A stretch of DNA of 64,000 bases from Chitinophaga sp. (GCF_017745275.1 NZ_JAGHZS010000007.1:62001-126000), one strand, 5' to 3'. Positions 37,132-45,940 are shown, counted from the stretch's first letter. Numbers and translations: made by a program. Notes: generated by a model not told the origin, from the letters alone.

Positions 37132-37689
37132 TTAAAAAAGGATTTTTTTTAAAGATTCCCGTAAAGTTTTCAGCGCGTTGGCGACTTGTTTTTTCACTGT
37201 TTCTTCACTGGTGTCCATGAAGGCCGCGATTTCTTTGCGTGTTTTGTGCTCCTGGTACGCCAGCCGGAAGGCGATGGATTGCCGCTCCGGAAGCTGACTA
37301 ATGGCGTTTTCCAGCTGCTCTTTCAGCTCATTGTTTTCCAGCCTGGTTTGCGGATATGTGTAGGTTTCAGGCAGGAGAATGTTTTTGAATCGTTTGCTTC
37401 GCGTAGCATCCTTTGCTATCTTATTCAGACAACGGTTACGGATACTGACAAATAAAAAATTTTTGAGAGAATTGGTACTGCTTAAATCAATCCGCGAGCT
37501 CAGGTCTTTTTCCCAGAAGTCGATAAAAAGATCCTGCACCAGCTCCTGGGCCTCTGCTTCGTTTTTCAGTATAGACACTGCCGTGATATATAACCACTGG
37601 CGATAAGCGCCATAAAAATACTGGAACGCCTCAAGACTACCGGTCTTCAGTTGTGCAAGCAATTCAATATCGTTGATAGATGCACTCAT
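37132..37689 (-). CDS. ECF RNA polymerase sigma factor
   Basis: A 185-residue extracytoplasmic-function sigma factor. Region 2 is near residues 20-90 (FQYFYGAYRQWLYITAVSIL ... AQELVQDLFIDFWEK) and region 4 near 125-180 (LPERQSIAFRLAYQEHKTRKEIA). It is the first gene of a sigma/FecR/AraC-like unit. It presumably directs RNA polymerase to a receptor operon that is not beside it. About 270 nt upstream of its start hold no recognised gene before repeat element A. Confidence 0.93.
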   Translation of the reverse strand: MSASINDIELLAQLKTGSLEAFQYFYGAYRQWLYITAVSILKNEAEAQELVQDLFIDFWEKDLSSRIDLSSTNSLKNFLFVSIRNRCLNKIAKDATRSKRFKNILLPETYTYPQTRLENNELKEQLENAISQLPERQSIAFRLAYQEHKTRKEIAAFMDTSEETVKKQVANALKTLRESLKKILF

Positions 37690-37954
37690 GCTGGGATTTA
37701 GTTGATAATGGCAGACCTGGAATGTCTGGCTGCTGTTTCAGAGTGTTATTACGCGGTGATTAATGGTCACTGTCCGCCATCTCATCCGGAACCAGGTAAT
37801 CAACCCCGCAGATGACGTTTTGAACGACAGTTTTTCTCGATACACTTACATGCACAACTTTATATTCGATCCAACCAGGTGTATGGATTTTTATTTATAG
37901 CCGAAGTTTGTTAATGAATTGTTATTCTGAAACTGGATGGTAGATATGTGGGGA

Positions 37955-38080
37955 AGCTGTTAGCCGTTAGCGATTAGCTTTTAGCAAAAATGCAGCGGAG
38001 ATATAAGCCAATAAATAATTATTTACGCTTATATCTCCGCTGCATTTTTGCTAAAAGCTGATAGCTGGCGCTAAAAGCTA
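37955..38080. repeat. AGC-heptad inverted repeat, element A
   Basis: Two perfect 33-nt arms (37976-38008 and 38027-38059) with an 18-nt AT-rich loop, flanked by further 7-nt modules (AGCTGTT, AGCCGTT, AGCGATT on the left arm). The inner core reads TGCAGCGGAGA. The right edge contains the TAG stop codon of the helicase gene (38078-38080). The rest of the gap from 37690 to 37954 shows nothing recognisable. Confidence 0.85.
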
Positions 38081-39409
38081 TTTTTTCTTCGCTCCCCGTT
38101 TTTTCGGTTTGCCATATTTCAACATCATCTTTTCTTTATGTGATACTTTCTTATTCACCTTTTTATTCTTCGCCAGCTTCTCATGGAAGGCAGGCCCCGC
38201 ATCCTCCCGTTTGGGCGCCTTTACCAGCGTATTACGCATATGTATCTTCGGTTTTTCATCTTCCGTTAATACCTCCGAAATAGTCAGATCCTCTGGTAAC
38301 TCCCGTTCCGGGATCACATAGTTCATCAGGGCTTGTATGCGGTCCAGGTGCTCGAGCTCGGAGTCCTTTGTAAACAGGATAGAAATACCTTTTTTATCCG
38401 CTCTACCGGTTCTGCCTATACGATGTATATAGTTTTCCGGTACTTCCGGTGTATCGAAGTTGATCACGTGCGTCACCTCCGCAATATCCAGACCGCGGGC
38501 AATAATATCTGTCGCAATCAGGAAACGGTATTCATTTGCCTGGAACTTACGTACTGTATTGAAGCGGTGATTTTGTTCCTTGTTGGAATGGATGATGCCC
38601 ACCTGGCCCGGGAATTCCTTTTCCAGTTGCTCATGCAGGTCGTCTGCCAATTGCTTGGTAGCTGCAAAGATCAGGGTCTTGGTCATGCTGGGATCGTCTG
38701 TAATCAACATCTCCAGCAGGTTCACTTTTGTATAGAAGTTTGGTACGCGGTATACTATCTGGTCAATGTTTTCCAGCGGTGTACCGGTAGGTGCCGCTTC
38801 AATACGCAGCGGATTATTAAAATGTGTTTCAATCATTTTCTCCACCTCTTCCGTAATGGTGGCGGAAAACATCAGGTTCTGCCTTTTCTGTGGGAGCAAA
38901 TCCATGATATTGCGCAACTGCGTCCGGAAGCCCAGATTTAGCATTTCATCTACTTCATCAATGATCAGCTTTTTTACAGACTTCACTTTCAGCGCACCAC
39001 TGAGAATAATATCGTATAGGCGTCCGGGTGTAGCCACCAGGATGTCCAGCTTATCCTGTACTGCTTCCATCTGCGGGTTCATGTTCACACCGCCATATAC
39101 TCCCAGCACAGATACACTCATATACGTAGTGAGCTTTTTCACCGCTTCCACTACCTGTACCACCAGCTCCCTGGTAGGCACAATAATCAACACCGTAGGA
39201 TGCTTCTCTTTCGAAAACTTAAACTGGCGAAGGGTAGGCAACAGGTACGCAAATGTTTTACCTGTACCAGTTTGCGCAATACCGCATACATCCTGGCCGG
39301 ACATAATAACGGAAAATGCACGCTGTTGTATCGTAGTAGGTTGCTTATAACCTAATTCATCTAACGCGTTTAATAATGGAGTATTAAGGTTTAAATCACC
39401 AAAAGTCAT
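38078..39409 (-). CDS. DEAD-box family RNA helicase with DEVD motif II
   Basis: A 443-residue ATP-dependent RNA helicase. The Q motif is TTIQQRA, motif I AQTGTGKT (45-52), Ia PTREL, Ib TPGR and III SAT; V is ARGLD and VI HRIGRTGR. Motif II reads DEVD (151-154) instead of DEAD; Walker B Asp and Glu are kept, so ATPase activity is expected. The C-terminus is a basic tail ending GAKKK, typical of RhlE/CshA-like proteins acting in ribosome assembly or mRNA decay. A TACCTTTG -7 box lies at 39439-39432. Repeat elements A and B flank the gene. Confidence 0.94.
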   Translation of the reverse strand: MTFGDLNLNTPLLNALDELGYKQPTTIQQRAFSVIMSGQDVCGIAQTGTGKTFAYLLPTLRQFKFSKEKHPTVLIIVPTRELVVQVVEAVKKLTTYMSVSVLGVYGGVNMNPQMEAVQDKLDILVATPGRLYDIILSGALKVKSVKKLIIDEVDEMLNLGFRTQLRNIMDLLPQKRQNLMFSATITEEVEKMIETHFNNPLRIEAAPTGTPLENIDQIVYRVPNFYTKVNLLEMLITDDPSMTKTLIFAATKQLADDLHEQLEKEFPGQVGIIHSNKEQNHRFNTVRKFQANEYRFLIATDIIARGLDIAEVTHVINFDTPEVPENYIHRIGRTGRADKKGISILFTKDSELEHLDRIQALMNYVIPERELPEDLTISEVLTEDEKPKIHMRNTLVKAPKREDAGPAFHEKLAKNKKVNKKVSHKEKMMLKYGKPKKRGAKKK

Positions 39410-39431
39410 GATACTGCTATAATATGAACGG

Positions 39432-39439
39432 CAAAGGTA
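39432..39439 (-). promoter_or_regulatory. Bacteroidota -7 box of the helicase gene
   Basis: On the minus strand TACCTTTG matches TAnnTTTG exactly, 22 nt before the ATG. Ten nt further upstream the arm of repeat element B begins, so the usual -33 TTTG position lies inside the repeat. Confidence 0.55.
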
Positions 39440-39448
39440 GGCTTTTTT

Positions 39449-39552
39449 AGCTTTTAGCTGTTAGCCATCAGCTTTTAGCAAATGCAGCGAAGACTACAGC
39501 ATGTTTATGTTGGCTGCATTTGCTAAAAGCTGATGGCTAACAGCTAAAAGCT
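39449..39552. repeat. AGC-heptad inverted repeat, element B
   Basis: Perfect 40-nt arms (39449-39488 and 39513-39552) with a 24-nt loop. The arm reads as modules AGCTTTT, AGCTGTT, AGCCATC, AGCTTTT, then AGCAAATGCAGC; the core continues GAAGA. It lies between two divergent genes, 39 nt from the helicase start and 22 nt from the oxidoreductase start, so it is not a terminator of either. Confidence 0.9.
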
Positions 39553-39574
39553 TATTTTAGCATAAAAAAAATCT

Positions 39575-40501
39575 ATGAAAAACCTCCACATACCCGCTAT
39601 CTGTGTACATGCCTATGGAGGACCGGAACAACTACACCTGGAAGAAATACCAGTACCTGTGCCGGCAAAAGACGAAGTGCTGATTAAAGTAGTGGCCAGT
39701 GGTGTAAACCCGATCGACTGGAAACTAAGAGAAGGACTTAAACAGCATCCGCTGCCTTTTATACCGGGTGTTGAGGCTTCCGGTATAGTCACTGCCATAG
39801 GGGAAGGTGTATTTGGTCTCAAAACAGGCGATGAAGTATATGGCGCTGTAGATGGCAGCTATGCCGCTTACGCCATTGCGCCCGCGGTACAACTGTTTCG
39901 CAAACCAATGTCACTTTCTTTTGAGGAAGCCGCTGCTATGGGAGGCGCTAAAACCGCCTGGGGCGCATTGTTCGATGTGGGCCACCTGGCAAAAGGACAA
40001 CGTATCCTCATTCATGCCGGCGCCGGTGGCGTTGGACTCTTTGCCGTACAGTTGGCGTATAATGCCGGCGCTTATGTAATTGCTACCGCCAGCCCGGAGA
40101 ACATGGACTTTGTAGCCGGATTAGGCGCCAGTGAAGTCATCGACTATAAAGCCGCTCCCTTTGAAACACAGGTAGACCCTGTAGATATTGTATTGGATAC
40201 TGTTGGAGGAGATACCACGCTCCGCTCTATGTCTGTGCTCAAATCCGGGGGACAGCTACTTTGCCTGGTGGGATTGCCGGATCCTGAACAGGCCGCCGCT
40301 GCCGGTATTCATGCGGTGTGGGCGGGCACCAAAACAGTAGCCGCCATGAAAGAAGTACATAAAATGCTGGAGAGAGACCTGATAAAACCCTACGTACGGA
40401 AAGTATTTCAGCCGTTATCACAGGCAGCCGCCGCACAGGAATACAGTAAAAGCAATGGCCCCGGCAGGGGAAAAATTGTATTAAAAATTTCGGAAGAATA
40501 A
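39575..40501 (+). CDS. NADP-dependent zinc-independent alcohol dehydrogenase / quinone oxidoreductase
   Basis: The 308-residue medium-chain dehydrogenase/reductase has a GroES-like N-terminus (VLIKVVASGVNPIDWKLREG) and a Rossmann fold with HAGAGGVGLFAVQLA (about 148-162). It lacks the catalytic zinc ligands, as in quinone oxidoreductases (QOR/zeta-crystallin group). Cytosolic; reduces quinones or enones with NADPH. It starts 22 nt after element B and ends at a hairpin shared with the convergent HxlR gene. Confidence 0.9.
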   Translation: MKNLHIPAICVHAYGGPEQLHLEEIPVPVPAKDEVLIKVVASGVNPIDWKLREGLKQHPLPFIPGVEASGIVTAIGEGVFGLKTGDEVYGAVDGSYAAYAIAPAVQLFRKPMSLSFEEAAAMGGAKTAWGALFDVGHLAKGQRILIHAGAGGVGLFAVQLAYNAGAYVIATASPENMDFVAGLGASEVIDYKAAPFETQVDPVDIVLDTVGGDTTLRSMSVLKSGGQLLCLVGLPDPEQAAAAGIHAVWAGTKTVAAMKEVHKMLERDLIKPYVRKVFQPLSQAAAAQEYSKSNGPGRGKIVLKISEE

Positions 40502-40507
40502 AAAAGC

Positions 40508-40532
40508 AGCGTGGACTTACCCGGTCCACGCT
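40508..40532. terminator. Bidirectional terminator
   Basis: Perfect 9-bp arms AGCGTGGAC/GTCCACGCT with a 7-nt loop, an A-run on the left and a T-rich stretch on the right. It lies between the convergent oxidoreductase and HxlR genes. Confidence 0.75.
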
Positions 40533-40935
40533 ATTTTCCTATAATTTTTTTCCGGTGTTGTATGCCCCAGCGCTGCAGGGCAAGTATCACGCTGTCTAAT
40601 GTGGCAGCATAGCTCGTTAGCGTATATTCCACGGATACCGGCTGTGTATCATACACTGTACGTTTTACCAGTTTATGGGCTTCCAGGTCCTTTAGTTCCT
40701 TCGATAAAACTTTGGACGTGATTTTTGGAATACTGCGTTCTATATCCCGGAAACGTTTATGTCCGCGGGAAACCGCAATAATAATGGGAAGCTTCCATTT
40801 GCCACTGATCACATCCAGGGCATCCCGCACTGGTATGATCACTTTGTGGCAGTCGGTATGACTGCTGCCTTGTCCGCAGTCAACCGTTAATTCTTCTGCT
40901 ACTTCTTCGGTTATTTCAGCTGTTTTCATCTGCAT
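40531..40935 (-). CDS. HxlR family transcriptional regulator
   Basis: A 134-residue winged-helix regulator of the HxlR type (ALDVISGKWKLPIIIAVSRGHKRFRDIERSIPKITSKVLSKELKDLE). The N-terminal segment contains two cysteines (about residues 20 and 28), a possible thiol switch like those of redox-sensing HxlR proteins such as HypR or QorR. It is divergent from a DsbA/FrnE-like oxidoreductase, which it probably controls. Repeats CTTACTTT at 40962-40969 and 40980-40987 in the spacer are operator candidates. Confidence 0.9.
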   Translation of the reverse strand: MQMKTAEITEEVAEELTVDCGQGSSHTDCHKVIIPVRDALDVISGKWKLPIIIAVSRGHKRFRDIERSIPKITSKVLSKELKDLEAHKLVKRTVYDTQPVSVEYTLTSYAATLDSVILALQRWGIQHRKKIIGK

Positions 40936-40961
40936 ATATGTTGGTTACCTCTGGTAAAGCA

Positions 40962-40987
40962 CTTACTTTAAGGAAACTGCTTACTTT
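40962..40987. promoter_or_regulatory. Direct-repeat operator candidate of HxlR
   Basis: Two exact CTTACTTT copies 18 nt apart (start to start) in the 95-nt spacer between the divergent HxlR and FrnE-like genes. Confidence 0.4.
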
Positions 40988-41030
40988 TTGATAGCAAATG
41001 TATTTAATTTTACAGCAACCCAAATAAAAA

Positions 41031-41741
41031 ATGATGAAAGTAGAAATATGGTCTGATATCATGTGTCCGTTTTGTTATATCGGCAAACGGAAGTTTGAAG
41101 CAGCATTGGAGCTGTTTCCGGGAAAAGAAAACATCACCGTTGAATGGAAGAGCTTTCAATTGAATCCCGGGCTGAAGTCCCAGCCAGGAAAAGATGTATA
41201 CGATTACCTGGCAGAAATAAAAGGTCAATCCCGCGAATGGTCAGTAGCCTTGCATGAACAAGTGACCGGCACCGCGAAGGAAGCGGGTCTTACCTATAAC
41301 TTCGACAAAGCCGTTGTTGCCAACTCCTTTGATGCACATCGCCTCATTCAGCTGGCCAAGCAGCAACAGCTCGGAGATGCCGCAGAAGAACGTTTATTCC
41401 GCGCTTACTTCACCGAAGGCAGGGATGTGAGCGATCATAACACCCTGCTGGAATTGGGCACTGAAATAGGATTGGAGAAAGACGCTGTCACCGCCGCTTT
41501 ACAATCAACAGACCTGGCCAATGCCGTCAACAAAGATGTAGATGAAGCCAGGCAGCTGGGCGTCAGAGGTGTTCCATTCTTTGTAATAGATCGTAAGTAC
41601 GCCGTATCAGGCGCACAACCAACCGATGCTTTTACGCAGGCACTGGAACAGGCATATGGAGAGTGGAAAAAAACACAACCGGTAACAGAGCTGGAAACCT
41701 TGTCAGGACAGGTTTGCACGCCGGACGGTGATTGTAAATAA
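41031..41741 (+). CDS. DsbA/FrnE family thiol oxidoreductase
   Basis: A 236-residue thioredoxin-fold protein with the active site CPFC (12-15). It has the helical insertion of the DsbA/2-hydroxychromene isomerase group and the cis-proline loop RGVPFFV. There is no signal peptide, so it is cytoplasmic, like FrnE. It ends with CTPDGDC, a second cysteine pair. Likely role: disulfide chemistry in oxidative stress. An in-frame second ATG lies at 41034. The adjacent HxlR regulator supports redox control. A strong hairpin follows. Confidence 0.9.
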   Translation: MMKVEIWSDIMCPFCYIGKRKFEAALELFPGKENITVEWKSFQLNPGLKSQPGKDVYDYLAEIKGQSREWSVALHEQVTGTAKEAGLTYNFDKAVVANSFDAHRLIQLAKQQQLGDAAEERLFRAYFTEGRDVSDHNTLLELGTEIGLEKDAVTAALQSTDLANAVNKDVDEARQLGVRGVPFFVIDRKYAVSGAQPTDAFTQALEQAYGEWKKTQPVTELETLSGQVCTPDGDCK

Positions 41742-41748
41742 ATTTTTT

Positions 41749-41803
41749 AATAACAAAAAGCAGGCAGAGAGTTAAGTCATTTCTCTGCCTGCTTTTTGTT
41801 ATT
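41749..41803 (+). terminator. Strong hairpin terminator
   Basis: Perfect 22-bp arms (41749-41770 and 41782-41803) around an 11-nt loop, A-rich on the left and T-rich on the right, 8 nt after the FrnE-like stop. Confidence 0.85.
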
Positions 41804-41859
41804 ATATTATAAAGATCTTCAAATTTTCTCTATTACCTTTACGCCATAATCATCTATCT

Positions 41860-42825
41860 ATGGCGCTTCTGAAAAGAATTAACCCTTTTTCCAATCAAAA
41901 TAACGATACCGGATTTGGCGTAAATGCCAATGGCTACGGTGGTCGTTTTATCAATCGTGACGGTTCTTTCAACATACGTCGGGAAGGACGTTCGTTTATG
42001 CACCGTTTCAATATTTATCATGCGCTCCTGAATGTACCGGCGTGGCAGTTTGCATTAGTAATCCTGTCGTTTTATTTTTCCATCAACCTGCTCTATTCCG
42101 GTATTTATTGGTGGCTGGGACCCGGAGAATTCCAGGGAATTATCGGAAAAACGCGTTGGGAAAGATTTAAGGAAATATATTTCTTTAGCACAGAAACCTT
42201 TACTACCGTGGGCTACGGACGGGTAAACCCTGTAGGCGACGGTGTAAATGTGGTAGCCGCCATTGAAGCGATGACCGGTTTTCTGTCCTTTGCGGTGGCT
42301 ACGGGTCTTATCTATGGCCGGTTTTCAAAACCACGGGCCCACCTGCTGTTTAGTGATATGGCATTGATTACCCCTTTCCAGGGTAAAACAGCTCTCATGT
42401 TCCGCATGGCTTCCTACAAGGATCACCACACGCTTACCAACGTAGACGTACTGGTAACACTGGGTTTGCAGGTACAGGAAAATGGCAATGCCATTTATAA
42501 ATTCTACAGCCTGCCCCTGGAAAGAAGAATGGTGGAGACCTTATCTATGAACTGGACCGTAGTGCACTTGATTGACGACGACAGCCCCCTGCTTGGGTTT
42601 TCTGCGGAAGATATGGAAGCAGCAGATGTAGAAATTTATGTAACAGTAAAAGGATTTAATGATGTATACGCGAATACTGTGTTGCAGCGCACTTCTTATA
42701 CTTACCAGGAAATTCAGCATAACCGCAAATTTGTACCCATGTACCGCGAAAGCCGCAATACTACCGTATTGGAGTTAGATCGCCTGAGTGAAACGGTGCC
42801 GGTGGAAGTAGCTGTTGAAGCGTAG
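41860..42825 (+). CDS. Inward-rectifier (KirBac-type) potassium channel
   Basis: The 321-residue channel has an N-terminal cytoplasmic stretch with NRDGSFNIRREG. Then come a slide helix and TM1 (about 62-85), a pore helix and the selectivity filter TVGYG (116-120), and TM2 (about 128-150). A C-terminal Ig-like cytoplasmic IRK domain (HLLFSDMALITPFQGKTALMFR ...) ends it. This is the KirBac architecture, conducting potassium across the inner membrane. Standalone gene flanked by two strong terminators. Confidence 0.95.
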   Translation: MALLKRINPFSNQNNDTGFGVNANGYGGRFINRDGSFNIRREGRSFMHRFNIYHALLNVPAWQFALVILSFYFSINLLYSGIYWWLGPGEFQGIIGKTRWERFKEIYFFSTETFTTVGYGRVNPVGDGVNVVAAIEAMTGFLSFAVATGLIYGRFSKPRAHLLFSDMALITPFQGKTALMFRMASYKDHHTLTNVDVLVTLGLQVQENGNAIYKFYSLPLERRMVETLSMNWTVVHLIDDDSPLLGFSAEDMEAADVEIYVTVKGFNDVYANTVLQRTSYTYQEIQHNRKFVPMYRESRNTTVLELDRLSETVPVEVAVEA

Positions 42826-42837
42826 GTCATACTGCTA

Positions 42838-42886
42838 TTAAAGTAAAAGACCTGCCCCTCATATGGGGGCAGGTCTTTTACTTTAA
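42838..42886. terminator. Bidirectional hairpin terminator
   Basis: Perfect 21-bp arms (42838-42858 and 42866-42886), 7-nt loop, between the convergent Kir channel and symporter genes. Confidence 0.85.
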
Positions 42887-42892
42887 TAATAT

Positions 42893-44338
42893 TTACGCTT
42901 TCGGTTTTCCGATCAACAACAGACCGACGAAAGTAAAGAATCCATTGATGAGCAATAATTCCAGTCCAATCTGGAATTTGCCAAATAAGGCGGCCTGGTT
43001 CAGATCTACTACCAGGCAAAGTAAAGGCGCCGCCACACATACTACCGGTACCAACGTATCGTTTACCTGGCGCTTCGTAAAAATGCCAAAAGCAAACAAT
43101 CCTAACAGCGGGCCATAAGTATAAGTTGCCACTTTCAGAATAACACCGATCATACTCGGGTTATTCACCCACTCAAATACCAGGACAAACAGCAGGAAAA
43201 TAAATGCCATCAGCAGGTGTATCCGCTGACGATATTTTTTCTTTTGTTCCTCCGTCCAGTCGTTGCGCCGCTGCATATCCAGGATATCAATGCACAGGGA
43301 CGACGTTAACGCGGTCATAGCGCCATCTGCACTGGGAAACAGGGCGGAGATCAGCGCAATAATAAAGATCACGGAAATCACGGGCGGCATATGATGCAAA
43401 GCCAGCTCAGGGAATAATTTATCTCCCGTAACAGTAACCTGCTGCTGAGCGCCATACAGGTGAAGTAAACCACCCAGGAAAAGGAACAGCCCTATTACAA
43501 TTACCATAATAAAGGCCAGTGATACCATATTCTTTTTCGAGTCTTTTAATGTTTTTACAGAGATGTTTTTTTGCATCATCTCCTGGTCAAGGCCGGTCAT
43601 GGTAATGGTGATGAATGCCCCCGCCACAATTTGCTTGACGAAAAACAGCTTACTATCCGGATCTGTATTGAAAATAGTGGTGAGTCCTTTTTCGTGCATG
43701 GCGGTAATGCTTTGTCCCAGGCTCAGGTCCATAGTATGCAGGATAAAGCCAACACAAATAATCAGTCCTGCCAGCATGCAGGTAGTTTGCAGCGTATCAG
43801 TATATACAATGGTTTTTACACCACCTTCATAGGTATATAACAGGATCATAAATAAGATGATCAGCGTAGTAAGCCAGAAGGGAACACCAAAGCTGGAAAG
43901 AATCGCATCCTGCAATATTCTTACTACCAGGTACAATCTCGCTGTGGCGCCAAGGGTGCGGGAAAGAATAAAGAAGGAGGCGCCGGTTTTGTAAGCATAG
44001 TTACCGAACCGCGTATGCAGGTAATTATAAATAGATGTTAACTGCAGCCGGTAATACAATGGAATCAGTATATATGCAATAGTGATATAGCCGATAAAAT
44101 ACCCGAGGGTAATCTGCATATAGGAAAAAGCGTCTTTTCCCACTGCGCCGGGCACACTCACAAAAGTAACGCCACTGAGGGAGGTACCGATCATACCAAA
44201 GGCCACCAGCATCCAGTTACTGTTACGGTTGCCTATAAAAAAAGAGTCGTTGTTCGAATTACGACCTGTATACCATGCGACTACCAACAGAATTACAAAG
44301 TAGGCAACGACGAATGAGAATAATAAACCTGGCGACAT
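42893..44338 (-). CDS. Sodium:solute symporter (SSS family)
   Basis: A 481-residue membrane protein with about 13 helices. The family features are the TM1 break FFIGNRNSNWMLVAFGMIGTS with SGVTFVSVPG, and the later SADGAMTALTSSLCIDI (sodium-site region). SSS proteins import sugars, amino acids, vitamins or sialic acid with sodium; the substrate is not evident. A -7 box (TATCTTTG) is at 44386-44379 on its strand. Confidence 0.92.
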   Translation of the reverse strand: MSPGLLFSFVVAYFVILLVVAWYTGRNSNNDSFFIGNRNSNWMLVAFGMIGTSLSGVTFVSVPGAVGKDAFSYMQITLGYFIGYITIAYILIPLYYRLQLTSIYNYLHTRFGNYAYKTGASFFILSRTLGATARLYLVVRILQDAILSSFGVPFWLTTLIILFMILLYTYEGGVKTIVYTDTLQTTCMLAGLIICVGFILHTMDLSLGQSITAMHEKGLTTIFNTDPDSKLFFVKQIVAGAFITITMTGLDQEMMQKNISVKTLKDSKKNMVSLAFIMVIVIGLFLFLGGLLHLYGAQQQVTVTGDKLFPELALHHMPPVISVIFIIALISALFPSADGAMTALTSSLCIDILDMQRRNDWTEEQKKKYRQRIHLLMAFIFLLFVLVFEWVNNPSMIGVILKVATYTYGPLLGLFAFGIFTKRQVNDTLVPVVCVAAPLLCLVVDLNQAALFGKFQIGLELLLINGFFTFVGLLLIGKPKA

Positions 44339-44378
44339 AAATCAAATTTAATCAAGATACGATTTTCCCGCAAAGAGG

Positions 44379-44386
44379 CAAAGATA
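44379..44386 (-). promoter_or_regulatory. -7 box of the symporter gene
   Basis: TATCTTTG on the minus strand matches TAnnTTTG, 40 nt upstream of the symporter ATG. Confidence 0.5.
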
Positions 44387-44432
44387 ATGATCTTCCGGTC
44401 TTTTGACAGAAGGAGGAGTCTTCTTGCATTTA

Positions 44433-44446
44433 TTGACCTGGATCAA
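44433..44446. promoter_or_regulatory. FNR/CRP-like box upstream of the MFS-Crp operon
   Basis: TTGACCTGGATCAA matches TTGAT-N4-ATCAA at 9 of 10 positions. A CACCTTTG -7-like box at 44469-44476 would place the site centre near -43, a class II activator position. Confidence 0.55.
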
Positions 44447-44492
44447 TTTTCAGGGAGGCCAATGGGGCCACCTTTGTGCCATCAAAAAATGA

Positions 44493-45938
44493 ATGAATAT
44501 GACTGTTTTAACAAACAACGCTCCGCTGTCGACGGAGAAGACTTCCCCGGTAACAGCATTGCCACCATCTGGTCCATGGTCGGTAAAGGCAGCAGTAGCC
44601 GGGCTCTCACTCATCCTGTTTATGGTAAACCTGGATACAAGTATTGTTATTGTAGGATTGCCGGTATTAATGAAACACCTGCACGCTTCTTTTGCTGCTG
44701 CCCAATGGGTGGTACTTAGTTATATGCTGTTGTTGACCGCCCTGATTGCCGGCGCCGGCCGTTTAGGTGATATGTTTGGTAAAAAGAAATTATACCTGTT
44801 GGGAATCCTGGTGTTCACGATCGCTTCCTGGGGTTGTGGTATGGCCGCCGGCATTAACGCGTTGATCATTTTCCGTGCTATGCAGGGGATAGGCGCCGCT
44901 TTTTGCCTGTCGCTCAGTTTTGCTATTGCAGGTGACCTGGTACCTAAAAACCAGTTGGGAAAAACAATGGGCTGGCTTACCATGATGGTGCCGCTGGGGA
45001 TTGCATCAGGGCCTACCTGCGGCGGAATCCTGGTGGCTACCATGGGGTGGCAGGCTATGTTTCTTGTGAATATTCCATTGGGCGTACTTGCTTATACGTT
45101 AGTGCGCAAATATGTACCTGCCACTCCGCGTGCGACGGTCCAACCAGCGGACTGGACGGGTATGCTGATCCTGGCAGGTGTACTGGTATGTTATTGTATG
45201 GGAATGACGATGATGGAAGACAATGGATTCCTGAGCCGCCCGGTATGGTTGCTGTTGGTGGGTTGTATTGGCGGAGCGGTTGTCTTTGTACGTTATGAGC
45301 GAAAAGTGCGGTACCCCTTCCTGGATATGCAGCTATTCCGTCAGCCTTTATTATCTGCCAGCCTGCTGGCGGCCTGGCTGGTATACACGGTGATCATGGC
45401 CACAGTGGTGTTGCTGCCGTTTTATTTGACCAATGCAGGGCACTACACACCTTTGCAAACGGGGTTGCTCATGTCTTTTGGGCCACTGGTCACGGCCGTA
45501 TTGAGCGTGTTCGCCGGTAAAGCGGCCGATAAATTTCATGCCCGTAAAGTGATGCTGGTGGGTGTGTTGATCATGGTAGCCGGCTGTGTGGCCATGAGCA
45601 GTATTACAGTGGAGCAGGGTATTTTTGGTTTTTTATGGCGTATCGGGCTTATCCAGGTGGGGCTCACATTTTTCCAGACACCTAATAACACGGCGGTGAT
45701 GGAACTGGCAGCACCGGAACAACGGGGACTCATGAGCGGTCTTTTGTCTTTGTCCCGTACCACAGGGCATATTACCGGAACTGCGGTATTGGGAGCTATA
45801 TTTGCCATGCTGATGCAACAGGGAACTGTAACGCATGCCATAGCTGTGGTCTTTTTGCTGGCAGCGGTACTGGTAGCCATTGCCGCATTATTAATATATT
45901 TGGTGCTGAGAAAGCAGCCGCGCCGCAATAACGTGTAA
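44493..45938 (+). CDS. MFS multidrug efflux transporter (DHA2, 14-TM type)
   Basis: A 481-residue transporter of the EmrB/QacA group. It has about 14 helices and motif C-like GIASGPTCGGIL (about 169-180). The first helix carries MVNLDTSIVIVGLP, typical of drug:proton antiporter-2. Likely exports toxic organic compounds with proton exchange. An alternative in-frame ATG is at 44499. It is followed after 2 nt by a Crp/Fnr regulator and preceded by an FNR-like box, so it is probably controlled by that regulator. Confidence 0.92.
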   Translation: MNMTVLTNNAPLSTEKTSPVTALPPSGPWSVKAAVAGLSLILFMVNLDTSIVIVGLPVLMKHLHASFAAAQWVVLSYMLLLTALIAGAGRLGDMFGKKKLYLLGILVFTIASWGCGMAAGINALIIFRAMQGIGAAFCLSLSFAIAGDLVPKNQLGKTMGWLTMMVPLGIASGPTCGGILVATMGWQAMFLVNIPLGVLAYTLVRKYVPATPRATVQPADWTGMLILAGVLVCYCMGMTMMEDNGFLSRPVWLLLVGCIGGAVVFVRYERKVRYPFLDMQLFRQPLLSASLLAAWLVYTVIMATVVLLPFYLTNAGHYTPLQTGLLMSFGPLVTAVLSVFAGKAADKFHARKVMLVGVLIMVAGCVAMSSITVEQGIFGFLWRIGLIQVGLTFFQTPNNTAVMELAAPEQRGLMSGLLSLSRTTGHITGTAVLGAIFAMLMQQGTVTHAIAVVFLLAAVLVAIAALLIYLVLRKQPRRNNV

Positions 45939-45940
45939 GT

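Noticed and set aside
35995..37689. ECF/FecR pair as regulator of the SusC operons in this window
   Set aside because: Neither SusC has an STN domain and both are more than 14 kb away.
44387..44719. 110-codon plus-strand frame before the MFS gene
   Set aside because: Overlaps the FNR-like box and promoter and runs out of frame into the MFS gene; no homology visible.
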